Positions 7,258-15,391 of a stretch of 64,000 nt of DNA are shown piece after piece. The notes beneath the pieces were generated by a model. It saw only the letters and a list, made by a program, of their open reading frames with translations. It had not been told where the DNA came from and did no database searches. A program made the translations under genes and the position numbers. This DNA is from Melittangium boletus DSM 14713 (GTDB lineage Bacteria > Myxococcota > Myxococcia > Myxococcales > Myxococcaceae): the NCBI RefSeq assembly GCF_002305855.1, contig NZ_CP022163.1:6200292-6264291 (forward strand), in the 5' to 3' direction. Numbering within the stretch: the first letter of the stretch is position 1; each line of letters begins with the position of its first letter.

Positions 7258-9636
7258 ATGAGCTCGCTGCCTTCTCCTTCTTCGTCCGATACGGCCTCCG
7301 TCCCACACGCCGGGCCGTCCCGCTCGCCCCTGCACGCCTCGGCGCCTCACGAGAGCGGCCTCAAGCACACCAGTGGCGAGGCCATTTATGTGGATGACCT
7401 GCCCGCGCCCCGGGACCTGGTGACGGGGCACATCGTCACCTCGCCGCACGCGCACGCGCGCCTCGGGCGGGTGGATGCCTCGCGGGCCCGCGCGCTGCCC
7501 GGCGTGCTCGCGGTGCTCTTCGCCCAGGACATCCCCGGACACAACCAGGTGGGCCCCGTCATCCATGACGAACCCCTGTTGGCGGAGGGGGAGGTGCACT
7601 TCGTCGGGCAGTCGGTGGCCCTGGTGCTCGCGGAGAGCGCCGACGTGGCCCGCCGCGCCGCGGCCCTGGTGGAGGTGGAGTACACGCCGCTGCCCGCGAT
7701 CCTGTCCATCCAGGCGGCGGTCCAGGCGGGCTCCTTCCTGTCGGATCCGCACACCATCCGCCAGGGAGACCCCGAGGCCGCGCTCGCGGCGGCGCCGGTG
7801 CGCGTGTCCGGCGAGTGCATGACGGGGGCCCAGGACCACTTCTACCTGGAGACCCAGGCCTCGCTCGCGGTGCCCGGCGAGGACGGCGCGGTGCACCTGT
7901 GGTGCTCCACCCAGCATCCCACCGAGGTGCAGACGCTGGTGGCCGAGGTGCTCGGCATCGGGCGCCATCTGGTGGTGGTGGAAGTGCCGCGCATGGGCGG
8001 TGGCTTCGGCGGCAAGGAGACGCAGGCCGCGCCCTTCGCGTGCCTCGCGGCCCTGGGCACGCGCGCCACCGGGCGGCCCGTGAAGGTGTGGCTCAACCGC
8101 GACCAGGACATGGCGAGCACGGGCAAGCGCCATCCCTTCTGGGGCCGTTACGACGCGGGCCTCGATGAGACGGGGCGGCTGCTCGCGTTGAAGGTGGAGC
8201 TGGTGTCCGACGGGGGATGGAGCACGGATCTGTCGCGGGCCATCCTGGACCGGGCGCTCTTCCACCTGGACAACGCGTACTTCGTTCCGGCCCTCCAGTT
8301 CACCGGCCGGGTGGCGCGCACGAACCTGCCCTCCAACACGGCCTTCCGGGGCTTTGGCGGTCCCCAGGGCATGTTCGTGATGGAGGAGATGCTCAACCAC
8401 GCGGCCGAGCGGCTCGGGATGGACCCCGCCGTGCTGCGCGAGCGCAACTACTACGGGGAGGCTCCGCGCGACACCACGCCCTACGGCCAGCCCGTGGTGG
8501 GCAACCGCCTGCCGCGCATCCACGCGGAGCTGCTGGCCTCGAGTGACTACGCGCGGCGCCGCGCGGAGATCGAGACCTTCAACGCCGCCTCGCGCTGGAC
8601 GAAGCGGGGCATTGGCCTGCAGCCGGTGAAGTTCGGCATCTCCTTCACCACGAGCTTCCTCAACCAGGCCGGGGCGCTGGTGATGCTGTACACGGATGGA
8701 AGCGTGCAGCTCAACCACGGTGGCACGGAGATGGGCCAGGGCCTGCACACCAAGATGCGGGCCTTGTGCGCGCACGAGCTGGGCGTGCCTCCCGAGCGCG
8801 TCCGGGTCATGCACACCGCCACGGACAAGGTGCCCAACACCTCGGCGACGGCGGCCTCCAGTGGCTCGGATCTCAACGGTCAGGCGGTGAAGCAGGCCTG
8901 CGAGGTGCTGCGCGAGCGGCTGGCCCCGGTGGCCCTGGGGCTGCTGAAGCTCGACGCCCGGAACGAGTCGCTGGCGCGGGGGGTTGTCTTCGCCGGGGGC
9001 GAGGTCTCCCACCCCGCGCGTCCCGAGCGCACGCTGCGCTTCGCCGAGGTGGTACACACCGCCTACCTGGCCCAGCTGTCCCTGTCCGCCACCGGCTACT
9101 ACCGCACGCCCGACATCACGTATGACCGGGACACCGGACGCGGCAAGCCCTTCCACTACTACGCCTTTGGCGCCGCCGTGGTGGAGGTGGAGCTGAGTGG
9201 CCTCACGGGAGAGCACCGCGTGCGCCGCGTGGATGTGCTCCATGACGTGGGCGCCTCGCTCGTGCCCAGCATCGACGTGGGCCAGGTGGAGGGAGGCTTC
9301 ATCCAGGGCCTGGGCTGGCTCACCTGCGAGGAGGTGCTGTTCGACGCCAAGGGCCGGCTCATCACCCACTCCCCGGACACGTACAAGATTCCGGCGGTGG
9401 GCGACGCGCCCGAGGACTTCCGCGTCGCGCTGCTGGAGCGCGCCCCCCAGGACAACACCGTTCATGGCAGCAAGGCGGTGGGCGAGCCGCCCTTCATGCT
9501 CGCCATCGGCGCGGTGACGGCGCTGCGGCATGCCGTCTCCGCCTTCGGGCCCTCGGGGACGCCGGTGACGCTCGCCTCGCCCGCCACGCCCGAGGCCCTG
9601 CTTCGAGCGGTGGAAACGGCGCGGACCGGCCGTTAA
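7258..9636 (+). CDS. xdhB: xanthine dehydrogenase molybdopterin subunit
   Basis: Molybdenum-cofactor catalytic subunit of 792 residues, usual for XdhB. Conserved cofactor and substrate motifs are visible: MGGGFGGKETQ, AFRGFGGPQGM, GGTEMGQGLHTKM, ASSGSDLNGQ and, near the end, GSKAVGEPPFML, whose Glu is the expected catalytic base. The N-terminal 35 residues are low-complexity and serine/proline rich. It lies 6 bases downstream of xdhA. XdhC, which inserts sulfurated cofactor in other bacteria, must be coded elsewhere or be absent. Confidence 0.93.
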   Translation: MSSLPSPSSSDTASVPHAGPSRSPLHASAPHESGLKHTSGEAIYVDDLPAPRDLVTGHIVTSPHAHARLGRVDASRARALPGVLAVLFAQDIPGHNQVGPVIHDEPLLAEGEVHFVGQSVALVLAESADVARRAAALVEVEYTPLPAILSIQAAVQAGSFLSDPHTIRQGDPEAALAAAPVRVSGECMTGAQDHFYLETQASLAVPGEDGAVHLWCSTQHPTEVQTLVAEVLGIGRHLVVVEVPRMGGGFGGKETQAAPFACLAALGTRATGRPVKVWLNRDQDMASTGKRHPFWGRYDAGLDETGRLLALKVELVSDGGWSTDLSRAILDRALFHLDNAYFVPALQFTGRVARTNLPSNTAFRGFGGPQGMFVMEEMLNHAAERLGMDPAVLRERNYYGEAPRDTTPYGQPVVGNRLPRIHAELLASSDYARRRAEIETFNAASRWTKRGIGLQPVKFGISFTTSFLNQAGALVMLYTDGSVQLNHGGTEMGQGLHTKMRALCAHELGVPPERVRVMHTATDKVPNTSATAASSGSDLNGQAVKQACEVLRERLAPVALGLLKLDARNESLARGVVFAGGEVSHPARPERTLRFAEVVHTAYLAQLSLSATGYYRTPDITYDRDTGRGKPFHYYAFGAAVVEVELSGLTGEHRVRRVDVLHDVGASLVPSIDVGQVEGGFIQGLGWLTCEEVLFDAKGRLITHSPDTYKIPAVGDAPEDFRVALLERAPQDNTVHGSKAVGEPPFMLAIGAVTALRHAVSAFGPSGTPVTLASPATPEALLRAVETARTGR

Positions 9637-9640
9637 CAGG

Positions 9641-9664
9641 GAGGGGCTACTTTCGCCCCTCTTT
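9641..9664 (+). terminator. short hairpin after xdhB
   Basis: Stem GAGGGGC / GCCCCTC with a 7-base loop and a following TTTCCC, just after the xdhB stop. It may attenuate transcription into the esterase gene starting at 9678, which it overlaps at the leader. Weak call because the T run is only three long. Confidence 0.3.
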
Positions 9665-9677
9665 CCCGGAGTCCACC

Positions 9678-10673
9678 ATGTCGTCCCGGCACCTCGTCGA
9701 CCCGGAGTTGATCCCCTCGCTCGATGAGTCTCCCCCCTTGATGCTGACCCTCGAGACCCTTCCCCAGATGCGGCTCGGGTTCGCGGAGATGATGCTCCAG
9801 ATGGCCCGGTCGCTTCCGATTGCTCCGGGGGTCGAGTTCTCCGAGCGGCGCGTCCCGGGCCTCGCGGGCGCGCCCGAGGTGCGGGTGCTCGTGTACCGGC
9901 CCACGGCGGTGGCCCCGGCGGGCGGTTGGCCCGCGATGCTGCACATCCATGGCGGCGGTTATGTCATCGGCTCGCCCGAGCTGAACGACGTGAGCAACCG
10001 GAGGCTCGTGAGGGAGGTGGGCTGCGTCATCGTCTCCGTGGATTACCGCCTGGCCCCCGAGACTCCCTTTCCGGGTCCGGTGGAGGACTGCTACGCCGCG
10101 CTCGAGTGGCTGCATGCGAACGCCTCGGCGCTGGGCGTGGATACCCGGCGGCTCGCCATTGGAGGCGAGAGCGCGGGCGGGGGCCTCGCCGCGGCGCTCG
10201 CGCTCCTGGCCCGGGATCGGGGCGAAATTCCCATCCTCTTCCAGAGCCTCGTCTTCCCCATGCTCGATGACCGGACGGCTTCCGGTATCGAGCCCGCCCC
10301 GCACCTCGGGGAGTTCATCTGGACGCGTGAGTCCAATCGCCTGGGTTGGCGCGCCCTGCTCGGTCATGCCCCGGGCGGAGCGGGCGTCTCTCCCTACGCG
10401 GCACCCGCCCGGGTTGAATCCGTCGCGGGTCTGCCTCCCACGTTCATCGCCGTGGGGGCGCTGGATCTCTTCCTGGACGAGGATGTGGAGTACGCGCGCC
10501 GGCTCCTCCAGGCGGGCATCCCCACCGAGCTGCACGTGTACCCCGGGGCCTATCACGGCTTCATGCTGAGCGGGCCCCAGGCCCAGGTGACCCAGGCGTT
10601 CCAGCGCGACTACGAGCAGGCCCTGCGGCGCGCGCTGCACCCCGCCTCATCAGGCGCCGAACGCTCCGCGTAG
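9678..10673 (+). CDS. alpha/beta-hydrolase esterase, HSL (class IV) type
   Basis: A 331-residue carboxylesterase or lipase of the hormone-sensitive-lipase family. It shows the oxyanion-hole motif HGGGYVIGS, the nucleophile motif GGESAGGG, a catalytic Asp in VGALDLFLDED and the His in PGAYHGF near residue 300. ATG at 9678 is preceded by GGAG. No signal peptide, so probably cytoplasmic. It follows xdhB by about 40 bases with a small hairpin between, so operon membership is uncertain. Its 3' end overlaps the decayed reading frame on the other strand. Confidence 0.88.
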   Translation: MSSRHLVDPELIPSLDESPPLMLTLETLPQMRLGFAEMMLQMARSLPIAPGVEFSERRVPGLAGAPEVRVLVYRPTAVAPAGGWPAMLHIHGGGYVIGSPELNDVSNRRLVREVGCVIVSVDYRLAPETPFPGPVEDCYAALEWLHANASALGVDTRRLAIGGESAGGGLAAALALLARDRGEIPILFQSLVFPMLDDRTASGIEPAPHLGEFIWTRESNRLGWRALLGHAPGGAGVSPYAAPARVESVAGLPPTFIAVGALDLFLDEDVEYARRLLQAGIPTELHVYPGAYHGFMLSGPQAQVTQAFQRDYEQALRRALHPASSGAERSA

Positions 10674-10865
10674 GATGTCTTCCATGCACAGGCGGTGGTG
10701 ATGCCGTAGGCGACGAGCCATCCGACGTTGATGGCCGCGCCTGCGAGCCACGTCCGCAGGGGCTCGGGCGTCAAATAGGGCGTCAGGTGGCCGATGAGCA
10801 GGAGCGAGACCGCGTAGGATGCCCGCGATTCCCGCGAGCTGGATTCTTCCCTGTGGGGTCGTCAT
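10610..10865 (-). pseudogene. small membrane protein, apparently frameshifted
   Basis: ATG at 10865 starts 2 bases after the heme oxygenase stop and reads MTTPQGRIQLAGIAGI, then loses sense. One frame over, with no start codon of its own, the sequence reads LLLIGHLTPYLTPEPLRTW and then AAINVGWLVAYGITTACAW, two plausible transmembrane helices, open to a TAG at 10610. Joining the frames near 10815 would give one hydrophobic protein of about 85 residues. Either the gene carries an indel of about 2 bases or this is a sequence error. A protein of this shape ending a heme oxygenase operon could be a membrane partner; no family was recognised. Confidence 0.4.
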
Positions 10866-10866
10866 C

Positions 10867-11571
10867 TCACGCTCCAAACGCTCCGCGAAGGGGCATCAGG
10901 CGGCCCCAGAGGCTCGTGGCCGACGGGCGCTCCTCGCGCCGGGAGAGTTCCCGGCTCAGCATCTCGAAGAGCGAGTGGAGGCCCCTCACCGCGCGCCGGG
11001 CCTCGTGGACGAGCGCGTCCCTGCCTCGCGCGTCCAGGGGCATCTGATCGAGCGTATCGAGCAGATGCGCGCGGTAGGCGGTTCCATCCAGGTGGGTGGA
11101 GTGGCGCAGGAACGCCGTCCCCGACGCCCCTCTGAGCCCCAGTGTCCGCGCCACGCCCGCCCCCGTCTGGCCCGCGCCCGGCAGGTCCGTCGCGTAGAGC
11201 ACCCACGCGTGCGCGGCGAGCAACTCGGGGGACTCGTCGCACAGCAGGCCCAGCCGCTCCACGTACGCGGCCACATCGTGGCGCCGCGTGCTCGCGTACC
11301 AGCCCGGCCCGAGCAGGGTGTGCAGGTCCTCCTGCAACAGCTCGTTGCACCACAACTCCGGCAGGCACAGGGGGCCCACCGCCGGGTGCTGGCGATTCCA
11401 CATCAACGCCCACTCCAGCTCCGCGTAGAGGGCCTGGTAGCAGGACAGGACCCGCACGTAACCGCCCCGATCCACCTCTCCCCGCGCGAGCCTCCGGGCC
11501 AGGGGCGTGCCCGTCACGGCGCGCGCCTCGTCGGCGGTGGCCCGGTGCAGCAACTCCGTCAGCGAGCTCAT
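10867..11571 (-). CDS. biliverdin-producing heme oxygenase-like protein
   Basis: A 234-residue all-helical protein of the heme oxygenase superfamily, which opens heme to biliverdin, CO and iron. The N-terminal LTELLHRATADEARAV places a His (about residue 9) where the proximal heme ligand is expected, and GGYVRVLSCYQALYAELEWAL matches the next conserved helix. The distal-helix glycine motif is not obvious, so enzymatic activity is an inference. ATG at 11571 overlaps the previous gene's stop as ATGA and has GGGGAG upstream; GTG 11580 is less likely. It is the middle gene of a short operon behind an AT-rich palindrome. Confidence 0.75.
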   Translation of the reverse strand: MSSLTELLHRATADEARAVTGTPLARRLARGEVDRGGYVRVLSCYQALYAELEWALMWNRQHPAVGPLCLPELWCNELLQEDLHTLLGPGWYASTRRHDVAAYVERLGLLCDESPELLAAHAWVLYATDLPGAGQTGAGVARTLGLRGASGTAFLRHSTHLDGTAYRAHLLDTLDQMPLDARGRDALVHEARRAVRGLHSLFEMLSRELSRREERPSATSLWGRLMPLRGAFGA

Positions 11572-11798
11572 TGCTTCCACTCCCCGTTCTGGACCTCCGG
11601 CGCGGGCGCCCGGCGTGCGCCTTCCGACAGCGCTCGCAGCGCGTCCCCCACGGTGTGCCAGGCCGCGTGCAGCGAGTCCTCGTCCAGGCGGATCGTCACC
11701 GGTCCGATGCTCAAGTGGATGTGCCCACAGGAACAGCGCGCCACTTCCGCGCTGGGACCACGGGCCAGGATGGTTCGGCAGCAGGTGGGCATCGGCAT
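11568..11798 (-). CDS. small Cys-rich protein upstream of heme oxygenase
   Basis: A 76-residue protein starting at ATG 11798 after a GAGGAG site. It begins MPMPTCCRTILARG and has VARCSCGHIHLSIG, followed by an acidic helical tail. Together the CC pair, the C-x-C-G-H and nearby His could bind a metal. The arrangement resembles DUF6686-like small proteins, but I am unsure of that match. Its stop overlaps the heme oxygenase start (ATGA), so the two should be made together. Role in heme or iron handling is inferred from context only. Confidence 0.6.
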   Translation of the reverse strand: MPMPTCCRTILARGPSAEVARCSCGHIHLSIGPVTIRLDEDSLHAAWHTVGDALRALSEGARRAPAPEVQNGEWKQ

Positions 11799-11826
11799 GG
11801 GGCTCTCCTCGTCGTTTCCGCTTCGA

Positions 11827-11853
11827 TGATTTTGATTATTAATTTCAAAATCA
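11827..11853. promoter_or_regulatory. AT-rich palindrome, Fur-like operator
   Basis: Perfect 9-base arms TGATTTTGA and TCAAAATCA separated by 9 bases, in otherwise GC-rich DNA, centred 42 bases upstream of the Cys-rich gene start. On the minus strand its core matches 11 of 14 fixed positions of the 7-1-7 Fur consensus (TGATAAT-n-ATTATCA). The position fits an iron- or heme-responsive repressor site for the heme oxygenase operon. The divergent GNAT gene begins 135 bases away and might share it. Confidence 0.55.
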
Positions 11854-11987
11854 AGATGCACCACCGGGACGGGGGAGTCAATGGGAAGACACCGCGAAGT
11901 GTGCACCCGGCTTCTCCGGCGGGGGGCCATCTGTCAGCCTGTGCGCGCGTTTCCCGGGGAACCGGGGAGTGGGGAGGCCCGCCCATC

Positions 11988-12554
11988 ATGTCGTCCACCC
12001 TTCCGTTGGTGACCCCCCGGCTCCTGCTGCGGGAGTTCGAGGAAGAGGACTGGCGCGCCACCCACCTCTATGAGTCGGATCCCGAGGTGGTGCGCTACCA
12101 GAGTCACGGGGTGCGCACGCCCGAGGAGAGCCGGGACTACATCCTCCAGGTCGCGGAGCTGTCGCGGCGGTTGCCCCGGCGCGTCTATGACCTGGCGGTG
12201 GTGTCGCGCGCGGAGAACTGGCTCATCGGCCGCTGTGGCATGCGCTACACCGACGTGCCGACGCGCGAGGGGACACTCTGGTACATCCTCGAGCGCGCCT
12301 CGTGGGGCCAGGGCTACATCACCGAGGCGGCCCAGGCGCTCATGGACTTCAGCTTCGGGACGCTCGGCATGCATCGCATGTTCGCGGACTGCGATCCGCG
12401 CAACCCCGGCTCCTACCGGGTGATGGAGAAGCTGGGCATGCGTCGCGAAGCGCACTTCCGCGAGAACGTCTTCCTCAAGGGCGAGTGGTGTGACTCCTAT
12501 GTCTACGCCCAGCTCGACCATGAGTGGCGGGCGCGCGTCCGGGAGCGCGGATAA
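11988..12554 (+). CDS. GNAT N-acetyltransferase (RimJ/RimL type)
   Basis: A 188-residue acetyltransferase. It opens with TPRLLLREFEEEDW, typical of the RimJ/RimL-like subgroup, carries the acetyl-CoA loop region WGQGYITEAAQALMDF and closes with NPGSYRVMEKLGMRREAHF. ATG at 11988 has GGGGAGG about 10 bases upstream. The substrate could be a protein N-terminus, an aminoglycoside or a small amine; nothing here decides. It is divergent from the heme oxygenase operon and 9 bases ahead of the pseudouridine synthase gene. Confidence 0.85.
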   Translation: MSSTLPLVTPRLLLREFEEEDWRATHLYESDPEVVRYQSHGVRTPEESRDYILQVAELSRRLPRRVYDLAVVSRAENWLIGRCGMRYTDVPTREGTLWYILERASWGQGYITEAAQALMDFSFGTLGMHRMFADCDPRNPGSYRVMEKLGMRREAHFRENVFLKGEWCDSYVYAQLDHEWRARVRERG

Positions 12555-12563
12555 CGTTCGTCC

Positions 12564-13355
12564 ATGGCGAGGAAACCGAAAACGCCGAGGTGGTTGGAGG
12601 CCGCGCGCCGGCGTCAGGCGCCGGTGCCGGAGGGGAGCCGCGCGGAGTGGTTGGCCCGGGCCCTGGGGCGCGCGGGCGTGCTGCCCCGGAGCGAGGCGGA
12701 GCGGGCCATCCAGGACGGCCGGGTGGAGGTGGATGGGCGCGTGGAGCGCGATCCCTTCGCGCCGGTGCACGCGGCGAGCGCGGTGCGGTTGGACGGACGC
12801 CCATGCGCCCTGGAGAGCCGGGTGCTGGCGGTGATGTTCCACAAGCCCGCCGGTGTGGTGGTGCACGGCAGCGATCCCGAGGGCATGGGCACCGTCTTCG
12901 AGCGGCTGAGGGACGTGCTGTCCCCGGAGCTGCGGGGCTATGAGTGGTATGCGGTGGGCCGGTTGGATCGCGACACCACGGGCTTGTTGCTCTTCACCAA
13001 CGAGGAGCGCCTGGTGGCGCACGCGACCTCGCCCGGGACGCACCTGTCCAAGCGCTACGTGGCGGGAGTGGAGGGGTTTCCCTCGGAAGCGGCGCTCCAG
13101 CGGCTGCGCGAGGGGTTGGTGCTCGAGGATGGGCCGACCCGTCCCGCGGAGGCCCGGTTGCGCGGGCCCCGGTGCGTGGAGTTGGTGCTCACCGAGGGGC
13201 GGCACCACCAGGTGAAGCGGATGCTCGCGGCGGTGGGGCACCCGGTGCACACGCTGCACCGGGAGGCCGTGGGGGCGGTCTCCCTGGACGTGCCCGAGGG
13301 CTCCTGGCGGCGGCTCACGGACGCCGAGGTGGAACAGGGACTCGGTTTTCGCTGA
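12564..13355 (+). CDS. rRNA pseudouridine synthase, RsuA/RluB family
   Basis: A 263-residue RNA-modifying enzyme. An S4 RNA-binding domain (about residues 22-70: RAEWLARALGRAGVLPRSEA, then IQDGRVEVDGRV) precedes the catalytic domain with GRLDRDTTGLLLFTNE, whose Asp is the nucleophile, and EGRHHQVKRMLAAVGHPV. The target could be 16S or 23S rRNA; RsuA and RluB/E/F cannot be told apart here. The N-terminus is a basic extension (MARKPKTPRW). It ends 6 bases from the convergent aminotransferase stop. Confidence 0.88.
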   Translation: MARKPKTPRWLEAARRRQAPVPEGSRAEWLARALGRAGVLPRSEAERAIQDGRVEVDGRVERDPFAPVHAASAVRLDGRPCALESRVLAVMFHKPAGVVVHGSDPEGMGTVFERLRDVLSPELRGYEWYAVGRLDRDTTGLLLFTNEERLVAHATSPGTHLSKRYVAGVEGFPSEAALQRLREGLVLEDGPTRPAEARLRGPRCVELVLTEGRHHQVKRMLAAVGHPVHTLHREAVGAVSLDVPEGSWRRLTDAEVEQGLGFR

Positions 13356-13361
13356 GGGGGC

Positions 13362-14186
13362 TCACGCCTCGAGGCGCGCCCGGGCTTCCACCAGGGCGCG
13401 AACACTCCGGGCCAGCTCCGCGCTGTGGGGCAGCGCTCGCCCGAACAACCGGGGAATGGGGAGGGCGAGGCTGACGGAGTTGGTGAGGATGCAGCCGTGG
13501 GCGTGCTCCACGTGCTCCCGCCGCACGGTCCTCTCCTCGATGGGCTTGTCCGTCCACCGCCGTTCCTCCAACAGCACCGCGCGGATGATGCCCGGCAGGC
13601 AGGGCGCTTCCACGGGCGGCGTCACGAGGGCGTCATCCAGCAGGAAGAAGAGGTTCCCGTTCGGGGCCTCGCACAGCTCTCCGAGTTCATTGGCGAAGAC
13701 CGTGCCCCGTCCGAGGTGCGCGTACTGTCGCAGGTAGGAAACGCTCTTGTGCCGCGCCAGGGGATCGCCTCGCCGGTAGCCGCGCTCCTCCAGGTGCTCC
13801 AGGGCCAGGCCCTCGCGCAGCGAGGCCTCGTGGTGGGGCGGCAAGGGCCGGAACGTCAGCAGCAGGTGGCCGTCCCCAGCGACCAGCTTGCCCACGCCGG
13901 TGAAACGAGGCCCCAACCCGGCGTCCGCCGCCAGGCACTGGCGTAGGGACTCCCGGACGGCGTTCGGAGTGAGTGCCTGGGCGGGGGGTGCTCGCACGCT
14001 CCCTTCATGGGCCGTGAGGCTCGCCTGGAGCCGCGTGAGGTGCCGCTCGAGGAACCGAGGGGCCCCCTCCTCGATGAGGAAGGTTTCGAAGAAGCCCGCG
14101 CCGAAGAAGAAGGACTGGAGGAAATCCCCGAGGCGCAGCTCCTCCAGGCGCCGCACCTCGCCGTTCAACGCGACCGTTCCCGTCAT
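13362..14186 (-). CDS. class IV (branched-chain/ADC-lyase-like) aminotransferase
   Basis: A 274-residue PLP enzyme of fold type IV. Visible markers are GFFETFLIEEG near the start, the PLP lysine in RHKSVSYLRQY (about residue 165), the ELCEAPNGNLFFL loop and a phosphate-binding LPGIIRAVLLE. Candidate reactions are aminodeoxychorismate lyase (folate), branched-chain or D-amino acid transamination. ATG at 14186 overlaps the rnk stop as TGATG, so translation is coupled to that gene. Confidence 0.8.
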   Translation of the reverse strand: MTGTVALNGEVRRLEELRLGDFLQSFFFGAGFFETFLIEEGAPRFLERHLTRLQASLTAHEGSVRAPPAQALTPNAVRESLRQCLAADAGLGPRFTGVGKLVAGDGHLLLTFRPLPPHHEASLREGLALEHLEERGYRRGDPLARHKSVSYLRQYAHLGRGTVFANELGELCEAPNGNLFFLLDDALVTPPVEAPCLPGIIRAVLLEERRWTDKPIEERTVRREHVEHAHGCILTNSVSLALPIPRLFGRALPHSAELARSVRALVEARARLEA

Positions 14187-14590
14187 CAATGCGTCTCGCC
14201 CGCCGCCTGTGGCTGATAGGTGACCGAGAGGATGCGCAGACGCTTGGACTTTCCTCCAGGCTGTTGCCACTCGATTTCCTGGCCCACGGAGAGCCCGAGC
14301 AGCGCCGCGCCCACCGGGGCCAGCACCGAGACCCGGCCTCGCTCCAGGGAGGCATCCTTGGGATAGGAGAGCGTCACCTCGCGCGTCTCCTGGGTGTCCT
14401 CGTCCCGGTACACGACCCGGCTGTTCATGGTGACGACATCGGGAGGCAGCTCACTGGCCTCGACCACCTCGGCGCGCAGCAGCTCGGCGTCGAGCGCCTC
14501 GGCTTGATCCCCCGAGGTGGTGTCGATGAGGGTCCGCAGCCGCTCCATGTCCGTCGACGTGACCACGATTTTCGGCTCTGGCGTGCTCAT
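14186..14590 (-). CDS. rnk: Rnk-like GreA/GreB C-terminal domain protein
   Basis: A 134-residue protein resembling Rnk, regulator of nucleoside diphosphate kinase. It has a short N-terminal helical region (MERLRTLIDTTSG) followed by the FKBP-like GreA/GreB C-terminal domain: VTMNSRVVYRDE, VTLSYPKDA, SVLAPVGAALLGLSVGQEI. Such proteins bind RNA polymerase but lack the long antipausing coiled coil of GreA. It is coupled to the downstream aminotransferase. The 132 bases separating it from the DUF4956 gene suggest a distinct transcription unit. Confidence 0.8.
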   Translation of the reverse strand: MSTPEPKIVVTSTDMERLRTLIDTTSGDQAEALDAELLRAEVVEASELPPDVVTMNSRVVYRDEDTQETREVTLSYPKDASLERGRVSVLAPVGAALLGLSVGQEIEWQQPGGKSKRLRILSVTYQPQAAGETH

Positions 14591-14722
14591 GGTGCTTCAA
14601 ACCTTCGACCCGGACCGCCGGAGGTCAACCGTCCCATTCACCGGGCGCTCGCCAGCCCGCAAGGTCAGCCGGCTCTCGGGACGTGACGCTCTTGGGTCTC
14701 GAGCACCTGAACCGGCGGGGTG

Positions 14723-15377
<655 letters not shown>

Positions 15378-15391
<14 letters not shown>

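Noticed and set aside
5632..9531. 1299-codon open frame on the minus strand opposite xdhAB
   Set aside because: Arg/His/Gly-rich antisense shadow of two well-recognised genes in high-GC DNA; no domain.
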